NCBI RefSeq assembly: GCF_003054555.1
Contig: NZ_CP026304.1
Coordinates: 8,308,001-8,372,000, forward strand
Direction of reading: 5' to 3'
Source: Streptomyces lunaelactis
GTDB taxonomy: Bacteria > Actinomycetota > Actinomycetes > Streptomycetales > Streptomycetaceae
Length of the DNA: 64,000 nt
Positions within the stretch are counted from its first letter, which is position 1. Each line of letters opens with the position of its first letter. Below, one piece after another: positions 16,863-25,508 of the stretch. A program made the translations under genes and the position numbers. The notes beneath the pieces were generated by a model. That model had not been told where the DNA came from, ran no database searches, and was given only the letters and a program-made list of their open reading frames with translations.

Positions 16863-18227
16863 ATGGGCTTCGCCGACGATCACTTGACACCGCTGGTCGA
16901 TGAGGGTCTGGGCAACAGCGCCTACCTCGTCGACCTCGGCGACGGACGGGCCCTGGCCGTGGACGCGAGCCGAGATCTGCGCGCCCTGCGCGCGGCTGCC
17001 GCGCGGCGCGGGCTCACGGTCGCCTTCGCCGCCGACACCCATCTGCACGCCGACTTCCTGTCCGGTGCGGTGCAGCTGGCCGCTGACGACGGCGCGGCCG
17101 TACTCGCCTCCGCCGCCGGGAACCGGGCCTTCCCGCACACCCCGCTCGGCGACGGCGACGAGACCGACCTCGGCGGACTGACCCTGCGCGCGCTGGCCAC
17201 CCCCGGCCACACCGACGAGCACCTGTCCTTCCTGCTCCTGGACGGAGCACGCGAGCTCGGAGTCTTCACCGGCGGCTCGCTGATCGTCGGCTCGGCCGCT
17301 CGCACCGACTTGCTCGGCGCAGACCGAGCGGAGGAGCTGGCCCGTGCCCAGTACCGCTCGCTGCAGCGCCTGGCCAAGCTGCCGGATGCGACCGCGGTGT
17401 GGCCCACGCACGGCGCCGGATCCTTCTGCTCCGCCCCACCAGGCGCGGAACGCACCACCACCATTGCCGCGCAGAAGCAGGCCAACCTGCTGCTGGCCGC
17501 GCCCGACGAGGACGCCTTCGTACGGGAGTTGCTCGGCAGCCTCGGCTCCTATCCGGCGTACTTCGACCGCCTGGGCGAGATCAACCGGCGCGGGCCCGCG
17601 GTGATCGGCTCCGCTCCCACGCTCGCCGCGCTCACAACGGCCGAGACACGCCAACTGCTGGACCAGGGCGCACAGCTCGTCGACGTACGCCCCGTCGCGG
17701 ACTTCGCCGCCGGCCACATCCCCGGCGCCATCTCCATCCCGTTGCGCGACCAGTTCGCCACCTGGCTGGGCTGGTTGCTCCCCGACGACGTCCCGCTCGT
17801 CTTCGTCACCGCCCCAGGACAGGACCTCGCCGAACTCACCTGGCAGTCCCTGAAGATCGGATACGAGCGGCTGGCCGGGCACCTCGACGGCGGCATGGCC
17901 GCCTGGACCGCCGACGGCGGACCGCAGCAGACCATCGCGCTGGTCACCGCCGAACGGATTGTCGGTCGCCCGGTCCTCGACGTACGCCAGCGGGCCGAGC
18001 ACACCACCGGCCACATCGCCGACGCGGTCCACATCGAACTCGGAGAACTCGTCGCACGCACCGATGAAGCGCCGGACGGCGCGGTGGTCCACTGCGGGCA
18101 CGGCGAACGCGCCATGACCGCTGCCAGCCTCCTGCAGCGTGCCGGGCACCGGGATCTCGCTGTCCTCGACGGCGGACCGGGCGACTGGTCCAAGGTCACC
18201 GGCCGTCCTCTGGAGGAGACCACGTGA
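16863..18227 (+). CDS. MBL-fold hydrolase with two rhodanese domains (persulfide dioxygenase-like)
   Basis: 454 residues. The N-terminal metallo-beta-lactamase domain carries the metal ligands in THLHADFLSG, TPGHTDEHLS and PTHGAGSFC, as in ETHE1-like persulfide dioxygenases. The first rhodanese domain (about 255-350) has no Cys in its active-site loop (FVTAPGQD), while the second (about 365-450) has one (VHCGHGERAM). These fusions oxidise glutathione- or mycothiol-type persulfides and move sulfur to an acceptor. It is the first gene of the operon with the MFS transporter, 4-base overlap. Confidence 0.85.
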   Translation: MGFADDHLTPLVDEGLGNSAYLVDLGDGRALAVDASRDLRALRAAAARRGLTVAFAADTHLHADFLSGAVQLAADDGAAVLASAAGNRAFPHTPLGDGDETDLGGLTLRALATPGHTDEHLSFLLLDGARELGVFTGGSLIVGSAARTDLLGADRAEELARAQYRSLQRLAKLPDATAVWPTHGAGSFCSAPPGAERTTTIAAQKQANLLLAAPDEDAFVRELLGSLGSYPAYFDRLGEINRRGPAVIGSAPTLAALTTAETRQLLDQGAQLVDVRPVADFAAGHIPGAISIPLRDQFATWLGWLLPDDVPLVFVTAPGQDLAELTWQSLKIGYERLAGHLDGGMAAWTADGGPQQTIALVTAERIVGRPVLDVRQRAEHTTGHIADAVHIELGELVARTDEAPDGAVVHCGHGERAMTAASLLQRAGHRDLAVLDGGPGDWSKVTGRPLEETT

Positions 18228-19492
18228 CCACCCGCGCCACCGACGAGACCAGCTCCGGCATACGTCTCGGACTGCGTGCCAATCTGGCCCAGTTCAGCCT
18301 GCTCGTCGCCGTCAACGCCCTGGTCGGCGGCATGCTCGGCCAGGAGCGCACCGTCCTGCCGCTGCTCGCCGACGACGTCTTCCACTTGTCCGCCTACACC
18401 TCCGCGCTGACCTACATCCTGGCCTTCGGCGCCACCAAGGCCGTCACCAACTTCTTCGCCGGCACCTGGTCGGACCGTTTCGGCCGCAAGCCGGTTCTGA
18501 TCGCCGGCTGGCTGATTGCCCTGCCAATACCCGCCATGCTCGCCTGGGGGCCGACCTGGGGCTGGATCATCGCCGCCAACATCCTGCTCGGCATCAACCA
18601 GGGCCTGACCTGGTCCACCACCGTCATCATGAAAATCGACCTCGTCGGCCCCGAACGACGCGGCCTGGCCATGGGCTTCAACGAGGCCGCCGGCTATGTC
18701 GCCGTCGCCGCAACCGCCATGGCCACCGGCGCCATCGCCGATCACGCCGGACTGCGCCCCGAGCCGTTCCTGCTCGGTGCCGCTTACGTCGTCCTGGCCC
18801 TGGGTCTGTCCACCCTGGCGGTGCGCGAGACCCGCGACCACGCCCGCTTCGAAGCCGCCCGTCACGTCACCCCTGTCGGCAGCGAGCACGACGGGGAACT
18901 GACCACCGGCCAGATCACGCGCCTCACCAGCCTGAGCGACAAGGCCCTGTCCGCCGCCAGCCAGGCCGGTATGGTCAACAACCTGAACGATGCCCTCGCC
19001 TGGGGCATCTTCCCCCTGCTCTTCGCAGCCCACGGCCTGTCCATCGCCGAGATCGGCATCCTCGCCGCCCTCTACCCCGCTGTCTGGGGCGCCGGGCAGA
19101 TGCTCACCGGCTGGTGGTCCGACCACATCGGACGCAAACACCTGATCACCGCCGGGATGCTGCTGCAGGCCGCAGCCATCGCCCTCGTCGCCGCCGGGAC
19201 AACGTTCGGCGTGTGGGCCACCGCCCAAGTCCTCCTCGGCGTCGGCACCGCCCTGGTCTACCCCACCCTGCTCGCCGTCATCGGCGACGTCGCCCACCCC
19301 GCATGGCGCGCCCGCGCTGTCGGTGTCTACCGCCTGTGGCGCGACGGCGGATTCGCCGTCGGCGCCCTCCTTGCCGGAGTCCTCGCCGACGCCTTCAGCC
19401 TGACCACCGCAATCTGGGCCATCGCCGCCCTCACAGCCGCATCAGGCCTCGTGGTAGCGGTCCGCATGTACGAAACGCACCCCCGCCTGTGA
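18224..19492 (+). CDS. MFS transporter of the sulfur operon
   Basis: 422 residues from a GTG overlapping the upstream stop (GTGA). About 12 membrane segments. The MFS signature after TM2 is GTWSDRFGRKPVLIAGW, repeated in the second half as GWWSDHIGRKHLITAGM. It lacks a recognisable substrate motif. Coupling to the persulfide dioxygenase-like gene suggests export of an oxidised sulfur product (sulfite or similar) or import of a sulfur source; this is inference from context. Confidence 0.8.
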   Translation: MTTRATDETSSGIRLGLRANLAQFSLLVAVNALVGGMLGQERTVLPLLADDVFHLSAYTSALTYILAFGATKAVTNFFAGTWSDRFGRKPVLIAGWLIALPIPAMLAWGPTWGWIIAANILLGINQGLTWSTTVIMKIDLVGPERRGLAMGFNEAAGYVAVAATAMATGAIADHAGLRPEPFLLGAAYVVLALGLSTLAVRETRDHARFEAARHVTPVGSEHDGELTTGQITRLTSLSDKALSAASQAGMVNNLNDALAWGIFPLLFAAHGLSIAEIGILAALYPAVWGAGQMLTGWWSDHIGRKHLITAGMLLQAAAIALVAAGTTFGVWATAQVLLGVGTALVYPTLLAVIGDVAHPAWRARAVGVYRLWRDGGFAVGALLAGVLADAFSLTTAIWAIAALTAASGLVVAVRMYETHPRL

Positions 19493-19773
19493 GCGGACAC
19501 TGTCATGGTCTGCCCCGCTGTTGCCACTACGCCCGCCAACGCGCTCGGCACCTGGTGGTGCTGGCGCAACATCGGCTACGCCGCCGAGCACTCGTCGGCG
19601 ACCTCGGTGAGCTCAACACCACCGTCAAGGCCGCCGACCCCGCAGGACCACCAAGGACCGCCCGACCTGACGACGGCGCCGTCGGCGGCGGTGTTGTCAA
19701 TGCAACACCTCCGAACGAGCGACGGAACACGCGGCCGGGATGATCGCCCCGTTGTCCCGCAGGCGCCTGCCCG
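19493..19773. other. Stretch without a recognisable gene
   Basis: Open frames here have no family resemblance. The stretch lies between the sulfur island and the polymerase remnant and probably contains the breakpoint that removed the polymerase N-terminus. Confidence 0.4.
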
Positions 19774-20040
19774 CTCCTGCAGCGCCGACCATGCCTTCCA
19801 CGCGACGAACTCGACCCCGCCCGCCACCGCCAGGCCGTGCTCGCCCTCGCCGAACAGCTCGGCGCGCGCCTGCGCAAGGAACGTCAGGTGTCCGGCAGGC
19901 TGAGCATGACCGTGCGGTACGCGGACCGTTCCACCACCGTGCGCACCCGCCGCCTGCCCGAACCCACCAGCCACACCGCAGCCCTGGCCCGCACCGCCTA
20001 CGAAAATGGAGTAGGAACGGGTTCCCGCGCGGTCGCTTGA
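19774..20040 (+). pseudogene. Y-family DNA polymerase (DinB/ImpB-type), middle fragment
   Basis: The frame reads LPRDELDPARHRQAVLALAE then RLSMTVRYADRSTTVRTR and LPEPTSHTAALARTAY. This is the little-finger domain of actinobacterial Y-family polymerases. The palm domain with the catalytic acids is absent. After TAYE the frame reads unrelated residues to a stop. The missing continuation of the same domain is found at 25509-25637. Confidence 0.7.
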
Positions 20041-20157
20041 GTCAGTGTCTATGCATTTCAGCAGGCAGGAGATAGTTGTTCGAGCCTTCCCTCGTCTGTG
20101 TGGGATTCCCGCAGTAACTCGCAGAATCCACGCGCAAGTTCCCTAATCTGCGTTCTC

Positions 20158-21339
20158 GTGGCAGATTTCGGTACCCGTCACCTGACCGTGGTGTCCACGA
20201 CGGAGCACGAAGGAACGCGAGGACTGTCCGGCGGGGAGCCGGGACTCGCGGATGTGGTCGCGCTGCAAAACCGACGTGCCGCCGAGATAGACGCGGATGA
20301 TCCGCAGGGTTTCTTCGTGGACACCCTGGCGGAGTATCAGTGGGCCCGTGATGCTGCGGGACTGATGCCGGGGACAATCGACCAGCTGATCAAGCCTGTC
20401 ATCGAGGTCTGCGAGTACTTCCAGCTTGTGCCCTGGCAACTCCAGCCCCGCCATGTGGACCACTACTTCTCCGGCCCCGGTAAACGAGCCCGCTCCACGA
20501 TCCGCACCAAGATGAACCAGATCGACGGCTACTTCGCCTTCCTGGAGCAGCGCTACGCGGGCGAGATCGGCCGCCGGTTCGGGGTGCTGGTGGAGTCGCC
20601 GGTCGATCTGTTCAACCGTCCGCGTCACCGCGGGGACTTCGGGCTGCGGCTCCCGCCGTCCCGGGCGGCGATGAAGGAGTTCTTCCGCCGGTGGCGCACA
20701 GATTTGCCGTCCGCGCGCAAGGAGGCGGTGGCGTGCCGGAACTACGTGATGGCGAAGAACGCCTACCTCTCAGGGGTGCGGGCCGCCGAGCTGTGCACCA
20801 CGAAGATCACCGATGTGCACTGGGAAGCCGGACAGTGGGGCCGGTTCCTGGTCGACGGCAAAGGGGCTCGAGGTTCGGGACCGCGGCAACGTGAGGCATA
20901 CCTGTTCGAAGAAGGCCGGGAACTCCTGTGGTGGTTCGTCGAAGAGGTCCGCGGAATGTTCCGCGACGATCCGGAACATCCGGCAGCGCCCCTGTGGCCG
21001 TCGGAACGCGTTCCGCACCAAGTGGCGCTGCTGAACATGCCGGTGGCCCCGGCGGTGGTGCCCTCCACGTTCCGCCGGGCGCTGAAGGCGGCCGGGGCGA
21101 ACTATCTCAGCGGGCCGGTCACCAATTTGTTCCCGCACCTGCTGCGTCACGCGTGCGCGGCACACAACTATGAGAGCGGCATGTCCTTGTGGGAGGTCCA
21201 GAAATTGTTGGGGCACATCTGGGCGACCACGACGGTCCGGTACGTGGCGTCCGTGCATGCCGATCCTGAACACGCGATGAGACAATCGTCGGAGCGGGCC
21301 GCGCAGCGGTTGCTCCTGGACCAGGGGAATCTGCGGTGA
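20158..21339 (+). CDS. Tyrosine recombinase, first gene of a four-gene cassette
   Basis: About 393 residues from the GTG at 20158 (start uncertain; no clear ribosome binding site). The core-binding domain is about 60-150. The catalytic domain has box I Arg in YLSGVRAAELC, a hairpin Lys region (VDGKGARGSG), FPHLLRHACAAH (His-x-x-Arg-His) and LLGHIWATTTVRYVASVH with the nucleophilic Tyr. The full catalytic set is present. It overlaps the next gene by 4 bases (GTGA) and heads an operon whose last product is a catalytically degenerate recombinase-like protein. Confidence 0.85.
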   Translation: MADFGTRHLTVVSTTEHEGTRGLSGGEPGLADVVALQNRRAAEIDADDPQGFFVDTLAEYQWARDAAGLMPGTIDQLIKPVIEVCEYFQLVPWQLQPRHVDHYFSGPGKRARSTIRTKMNQIDGYFAFLEQRYAGEIGRRFGVLVESPVDLFNRPRHRGDFGLRLPPSRAAMKEFFRRWRTDLPSARKEAVACRNYVMAKNAYLSGVRAAELCTTKITDVHWEAGQWGRFLVDGKGARGSGPRQREAYLFEEGRELLWWFVEEVRGMFRDDPEHPAAPLWPSERVPHQVALLNMPVAPAVVPSTFRRALKAAGANYLSGPVTNLFPHLLRHACAAHNYESGMSLWEVQKLLGHIWATTTVRYVASVHADPEHAMRQSSERAAQRLLLDQGNLR

Positions 21340-21680
21340 AGTGGAACCTGCGCATGGTCGCGGCCCAGCGGGACATCTGGCGGCCCACCGAGCTTCTGGC
21401 CGCTTTCCGGGCGGTGGGCTTCTCGCCGTCGCTCAGCAAGACCTCGGCTCTGTGGGGCGGGAACCCGGTGACGGTCCGGCTCGATGATCTCGACATGATC
21501 TGCGCGGCCTTGGAATGCACCGTGGAGGACCTGATGCGGGCCGAACCCGTCGCCACGCATGTGGAGTCGAGCGAGGGCGAGGTGGCCCAGGCCGCGGGCG
21601 AGGTGCCTTCGCCGCGGTCGGGGCCGGTGCGGCCACTCCCGCGCCGGGACGGTCCACGCAGGCTGATGCCCCCGAACTGA
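21336..21680 (+). CDS. XRE-like helix-turn-helix protein
   Basis: 114 residues from a GTG inside the stop of the recombinase gene. The N-terminal 65 residues fit a Cro/C1-type HTH (HTH_26-like): MKWNLRMVAAQRDIW, then a recognition region with SKTSALWGGNPVTVRLDDLD and MICAALECTVEDLM. The tail is Pro/Arg-rich and probably disordered. It could regulate the cassette or act as a directionality factor for the recombinase. Its conserved position between recombinase and zinc protein suggests it belongs to the system. Confidence 0.75.
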   Translation: MKWNLRMVAAQRDIWRPTELLAAFRAVGFSPSLSKTSALWGGNPVTVRLDDLDMICAALECTVEDLMRAEPVATHVESSEGEVAQAAGEVPSPRSGPVRPLPRRDGPRRLMPPN

Positions 21681-21690
21681 GGCAGCGCGG

Positions 21691-21906
21691 ATGAAGAGGG
21701 CACAGCGGTGTGAGGAGTGTCTGGCCTGGGGGTTGTTGCGCGACCGGGTGTGTCCCGGGTGCCAGCACTGGGAAAACGCCCGCCCCGGGCGGGACACCTG
21801 CCGGCTGTGCCGACATCAACAATGCCTGAGCATTGACGGGCTCTGCCGCAACTGCCTGATCTCCCTGCGCCGCCAAGGGCTCGCCCCGGACGCGACGAGG
21901 ATCTGA
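21691..21906 (+). CDS. Small four-CxxC zinc protein
   Basis: 71 residues with four CxxC pairs (RCEECLAWG, VCPGCQHW, TCRLCRHQQ, LCRNCL), enough for two zinc sites. The spacing, and the conserved Trp after the second pair, match the zinc module inside the next gene's product (its residues about 168-220). The stand-alone form looks like a split-off copy of that module. Its stop overlaps the ATG of the next gene by one base (TGATG). The function is unknown; DNA or protein contact for the recombinase complex is plausible. Confidence 0.7.
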   Translation: MKRAQRCEECLAWGLLRDRVCPGCQHWENARPGRDTCRLCRHQQCLSIDGLCRNCLISLRRQGLAPDATRI

Positions 21907-23990
21907 TGCCGCAGGACACACAGCTCATGCTCCAACTCGTCCGGTCACGCGGTGGCATGGCCCACCCCCTGTCACGGACAGCCAAGGGCTCGCGGAAGTA
22001 TCCGCGCAACACCGTGGCCCGCCGCCGGCCCAAGGCCCGGCTCGACGATCCGCAGGTCATCCCGCCCGCTGTCCCGGGCCAGTGCGTGCTCTTCCCCGCC
22101 CACCGCACCATCACCAGCGACCACCTCAGCGGCATCAGTGACCGGCGCTGGCCCGAAGGGGACCTCCTCGCCAGCCTGGTGGCAGAGGTTGCCACCGAGC
22201 GCGGCGTCAGCGAAACCTGGCAGCGCCTGGCCGCACGGCGGCTACGAGCCGTGCTGTCGATGCGCGATGCCGACGGCGAGCTGAGCGTGGCACCGGAATA
22301 CCTCGACCAGGTCCCCGGTTCTGCGACCGCGGGCGTCCTTGAGGTCCTGCGCCGAGCCGGGCTGCTGCTGCCCCGCAAACGCCCCCGGCCCGTCAGGTGG
22401 CCGACGGGCAGCTGCGGGCACTGCGGCTGCTGGGGCGTCACCCAGAGACTGTGCCGGGGCTGCGAGTGCTGGAAGCACGACACCGGCCGCTACCCGACCG
22501 GATCCTGCGGGCGGTGCCGAAGGGAGCTGCCACTGTCCGCGCAGGAGAGGCTGTGCCGGGGCTGTCTGATCCACGTACGCGAGCACGGTGAACACGACCG
22601 GGCGCCCTTCACCCAGCTCCAGCTCGCCCTCGGCAAGCATCCCGTCCGCCAGCTGAAGCACCGCGCCGACCGGCTCGGCTACGACACCACCGACCGCTCG
22701 TGGGGAAAGCGGCACACCGCGCGGGCGCGGCGCCGGCCTGTGCCGCGTACCGTCTCCGCGCACCTGACCGACCCCCACCAGCCCGCGCTGTTCACCCTGG
22801 ACCGTGACTGGAGCCGCGTCGCGGCACGCAACGTGGACGAGCTGCCCGCCATGACCACCAACGCCCAGCAGCTGCTGGAGGAGTTCACCCAGTTCTGCCG
22901 CGCGCAGATGCGGCGGGTCAACCCCGACCCGCACGGCCATGCCGGAGCCCTGCGCGCCCTGCGCATCGTGCTGGCCCACCTGGGTGCCGCCGCGCCTGTC
23001 CATGAACGTGACCTGCGGGCCCTGGCCGTGCTGGACCGCAACATCAATGCCCCGCGCGTCATCGGCTTCCTCGCCCAGCGTGGAATGCTCATCCCCGATC
23101 CCGCCCGCACGGCGGACCGCCATCTCGCCGCCGTCGACCGTCTGATCGCCAGCTTCCCCGCCCCCATGGACAGTGAACTGCGCCGCTGGGTCACGGTCCT
23201 TCAAGGCCAGGGCCGGCGCAGGCATCCCGCCCTGCCAACCGCGACGATCCGCAGCTACCTCCAGTGCGCCGCTCCCACACTGCGGATGTGGACCGAGCAC
23301 ACCACCACCCTGGCCGCGATCACCCGCCAGGACATCAGGGACGTCCTGGACCTGGCCCCCGGCCGCCCGGCCCGCACCGCCCAGCAGTATCTGCGGAGCA
23401 TCTTCCGCGCCCTGAAGCAGGAACGGCTCGTCTTCCACGATCCGACCCGCGGCATCACCCTTCCCGCCCAGGTCCGCCTGCCCAGTCCCGTTCCCAGCGA
23501 CCGTCTGACTGGCCTGCTCCAGCAAGCCCACACTCCGCTTGCCCGCCTCCTTGTCGCCCTCGTCGCTGTCCACGCCCTGCTGCCCTCCCAAGCTGCTGAG
23601 ATCCAGCTCGATGAACTCGACCTCGCTCACGGCGCCCTACGGCTGCCCAGGCGCACCATCTACCTCGAAACCCTCACCACGGAGCTGCTCACCCAGTGGC
23701 TCCGCATGCGGCAGCAGACATGGCCCGCCTGCAGCAACCCCCACCTGCTCGTCAGCAGCCAGACGGCCCTCGACCCTTCCGGCCCACCCGTCAGCAAGAT
23801 GCTGCTCAGTACGCCGTTCGACCGCACTGGCCTCACCGCCCGAGCCCTGTGGCAGGACCGCGTCCTCAACGAAGCCCGCCACAGCGCCGACCCCGTCCAT
23901 CTCATGCGCCTGTTCGCAATCTCCGACTCCACCGCCATGAAATATGTGCACGCGGCGCACCCCGAGAAGACCGGACGCGTTCACCCCTGA
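21906..23990 (+). CDS. Zinc-module protein with a non-catalytic tyrosine-recombinase fold
   Basis: 694 residues. Residues about 168-220 form a four-CxxC zinc module (SCGHCGCWG, LCRGCECW, SCGRCRREL, LCRGCL). Residues about 420-510 resemble a SAM-like core-binding domain (TLAAITRQDIRDVLDL, then RSIFRALKQERLVFHDPTRG). Residues 530-694 follow the recombinase catalytic domain, but box I reads LLPSQAAEIQLDELD with Gln where Arg is expected, and no His-x-x-Arg-His motif is present; only a late Tyr (DSTAMKYVHAAHPE) remains. It therefore probably binds DNA as a partner rather than cutting it. Last gene of the cassette. Confidence 0.7.
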   Translation: MPQDTQLMLQLVRSRGGMAHPLSRTAKGSRKYPRNTVARRRPKARLDDPQVIPPAVPGQCVLFPAHRTITSDHLSGISDRRWPEGDLLASLVAEVATERGVSETWQRLAARRLRAVLSMRDADGELSVAPEYLDQVPGSATAGVLEVLRRAGLLLPRKRPRPVRWPTGSCGHCGCWGVTQRLCRGCECWKHDTGRYPTGSCGRCRRELPLSAQERLCRGCLIHVREHGEHDRAPFTQLQLALGKHPVRQLKHRADRLGYDTTDRSWGKRHTARARRRPVPRTVSAHLTDPHQPALFTLDRDWSRVAARNVDELPAMTTNAQQLLEEFTQFCRAQMRRVNPDPHGHAGALRALRIVLAHLGAAAPVHERDLRALAVLDRNINAPRVIGFLAQRGMLIPDPARTADRHLAAVDRLIASFPAPMDSELRRWVTVLQGQGRRRHPALPTATIRSYLQCAAPTLRMWTEHTTTLAAITRQDIRDVLDLAPGRPARTAQQYLRSIFRALKQERLVFHDPTRGITLPAQVRLPSPVPSDRLTGLLQQAHTPLARLLVALVAVHALLPSQAAEIQLDELDLAHGALRLPRRTIYLETLTTELLTQWLRMRQQTWPACSNPHLLVSSQTALDPSGPPVSKMLLSTPFDRTGLTARALWQDRVLNEARHSADPVHLMRLFAISDSTAMKYVHAAHPEKTGRVHP

Positions 23991-24010
23991 CTCAGTACCG
24001 CGCTAACTAG

Positions 24011-24042
24011 TACTCCAGCTGCAACACCGTTGAGTTTGCGCT
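24011..24042. repeat. IS4-type element end, copy 1
   Basis: A 32-base sequence starting TACTCCAGCTGCAACACCG recurs at 25178-25209 with three differences. Here it precedes a plus-strand IS4-type transposase fragment, so it is the left terminal sequence of that element. Confidence 0.55.
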
Positions 24043-24125
24043 GAAGGCGGCAAGTCAAGGGGGTCGAACATAACGGAACCCCGGTAGATCAACTTTCGAC
24101 CAAGAGAGTTGACCAAGGGGTTCCG

Positions 24126-24437
24126 TTGCAGGAGAAGTCTGTCATCACCCGCGAGATCGCGGTAGCCGGAGGGGCTGAGTTCCTGTGCCGGTCCGGTGCC
24201 CGACACATCCCGCTGATCATCAAGCGTCTACCGGACGGCTCATACCTGTCGACATTCGGCATGGAGAAGCTGCCAGTACGGATTATCGAGGCGTGGATCA
24301 CTGTGACGTACCAGGACGGCACCGTATGCCGGGAGCAGTGGCGCCTGGCGACCAGCCTGACGGACCATACCCGGTATCCCGCCCGTGAGCTGGTTGATCT
24401 TTACCACGAGAGGTGGCAGGTCGAGACGAAAATCTGA
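24126..24437 (+). pseudogene. IS4-family transposase fragment
   Basis: 103 residues. The central segment (GARHIPLIIKRLPDGSYLST, then WITVTYQDG) and the C-terminal motif ARELVDLYHERWQVET resemble the YREK/YhxRWqvE box of IS4-family DDE transposases. The first Asp domain is missing, and after ETKI a stop appears where the catalytic domain should continue. Remnant of an element whose left end is at 24011. Confidence 0.6.
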
Positions 24438-24470
24438 AACTGGATCAGCGGGGATACAGATTTCACGGGC

Positions 24471-24507
24471 CCTCGGGTCGGGCAGCTCTCGGCCGTCCGA
24501 CCCGAGG
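24471..24507. terminator. Terminator of the DUF3303 gene
   Basis: Perfect 11-bp arms CCTCGGGTCGG (24471-24481) and CCGACCCGAGG (24497-24507) lie 13 bases past the 3' end of the minus-strand DUF3303 gene. Confidence 0.6.
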
Positions 24508-24519
24508 TCCGCAGTCAAA

Positions 24520-24828
24520 TCAGTCGAGTCCGTCGCGCCATGCGATTACCTCGAGCTCGGCTCGGACAGCATCTTGCACCGCAATGACCGGTCGAGCCTG
24601 AAACTCGAAGGCGGGGAAGGTCGAGCAGAACTTGTGCACACTGAGTGGATCATCGCACTCCACCAGCATGTGTCCACCCCATTCACCCACCCGGATCACA
24701 AATGATTCGACGTTGAAGCCCTCAGGTTCCTTCCACTGGCCGAACACTTCAAGGATCCGCTTTTGGGCATTCTCATACTCTGCCGGTGAACCTTGCGCCC
24801 GCTCGAACCAGCTGATCATGTACTTCAT
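24520..24828 (-). CDS. DUF3303-domain protein
   Basis: 102 residues from the ATG at 24828, with the ribosome binding site GAGGGTGAG directly upstream. The sequence MKYMISWFERAQGSPAEYENA, then FGQWKEPEGF and HMLVECDDPLSVHKF, matches the small DUF3303 ferredoxin-like family, whose role is unknown. It appears intact amid IS debris. Confidence 0.75.
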   Translation of the reverse strand: MKYMISWFERAQGSPAEYENAQKRILEVFGQWKEPEGFNVESFVIRVGEWGGHMLVECDDPLSVHKFCSTFPAFEFQARPVIAVQDAVRAELEVIAWRDGLD

Positions 24829-24855
24829 TCTCACCCTCGTTTCCGTCGCCGGCCG

Positions 24856-25146
24856 TCAGGTTTCTTGGCAGGGGCCTGTAATGACCACGGTAGCCTCGAT
24901 CGTGCGCAGGTCTGCTCCGCCACGCATCGGGATATCTCCCCATTTCCGTTTCGGCGGTGGCGAGTGGCGGGTGAGCGCCTCCGCAAGAGGGGCGGCGGCG
25001 AGGCGCAGACGTGTGCCCCGCGCGAGGCATCGCCCGATCCGGTGAAAGCTCATGTCGCACCATGCGATGGTCGGATGGTTCGGGAATGCTCTATGTGGTG
25101 CCCGAGTCCTGGGACGTTCTCGGCCGGTGCTCACATCGATATCCAT
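24856..25146 (-). CDS. Hypothetical protein (doubtful)
   Basis: 96 codons upstream of the DUF3303 gene on the same strand. The C-terminal part (KWGDIPMRGGADLRTIEATV) reads like real protein, but no family is recognised and the N-terminus is Arg-rich. It may be a remnant or a chance frame. Confidence 0.25.
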   Translation of the reverse strand: MDIDVSTGRERPRTRAPHRAFPNHPTIAWCDMSFHRIGRCLARGTRLRLAAAPLAEALTRHSPPPKRKWGDIPMRGGADLRTIEATVVITGPCQET

Positions 25147-25177
25147 GTATCCTTTCCGGCCGACTGGTAGCGCCTAA

Positions 25178-25209
25178 TACTCCAGCCGCAACACTGTTGA
25201 GTTAGCGCT
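25178..25209. repeat. IS4-type element end, copy 2
   Basis: Same 32-base terminal sequence as at 24011-24042, with three base differences. Here it is next to the 3' end of a transposase fragment on the minus strand, so it is the opposite end of a similar element. Confidence 0.55.
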
Positions 25210-25372
25210 TTGACCTGGCTTTCCAGCCTTGCTCCATCACCATGATTTCGACTCCGAGGGTGTAGCGCTGTGCCGTGCTGGGGTGCTGGGTTGAGTTCTT
25301 GCTGTACTTGCTGGTCGGGCTCTTGCGGGTGCGGGCCTTGACCCGCTGTCGGCGACGCGTCGGCACGAGGTT
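25202..25372 (-). pseudogene. C-terminus of an IS4-family transposase
   Basis: The minus strand reads VPTRRRQRVKARTRKSPTSK, then a segment with STAQRYTLGVEIMVME and a basic stop-proximal tail. This is the conserved basic C-terminus of Streptomyces IS4-type transposases. The catalytic part is missing. It faces the element end at 25178. Confidence 0.6.
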
Positions 25373-25508
25373 GGCAGAGGTCGTCGATCCCTGCTGGCCT
25401 GCGTTTGGCCAAGCAAGACCGAACCCGCAGCCGATCCCAGCCTGTTCGGGACGGCGCGCCAAGTTCCGGCTCGAACGCACCCCAGAATCTACGAACCCGC
25501 GCGCTTCC

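Noticed and set aside
16197..18149. 650-codon minus-strand frame
   Set aside because: It spans the divergent sulfur promoters and runs antisense to the metallo-hydrolase gene; no domain is recognisable.
19493..19773. Open frames after the sulfur-operon transporter as a small gene
   Set aside because: Translations are Pro/Arg/Thr-rich without family resemblance or a ribosome binding site.
22242..23630. 462-codon minus-strand frame
   Set aside because: Antisense of the 694-residue zinc/recombinase-like gene.
20038..23994. TGAGTCAG (20038) and its reverse complement (23987) as ends of the cassette
   Set aside because: Only 8 bp with no extension, and one copy overlaps the stop codon; a match of this size over 4 kb is weak evidence.
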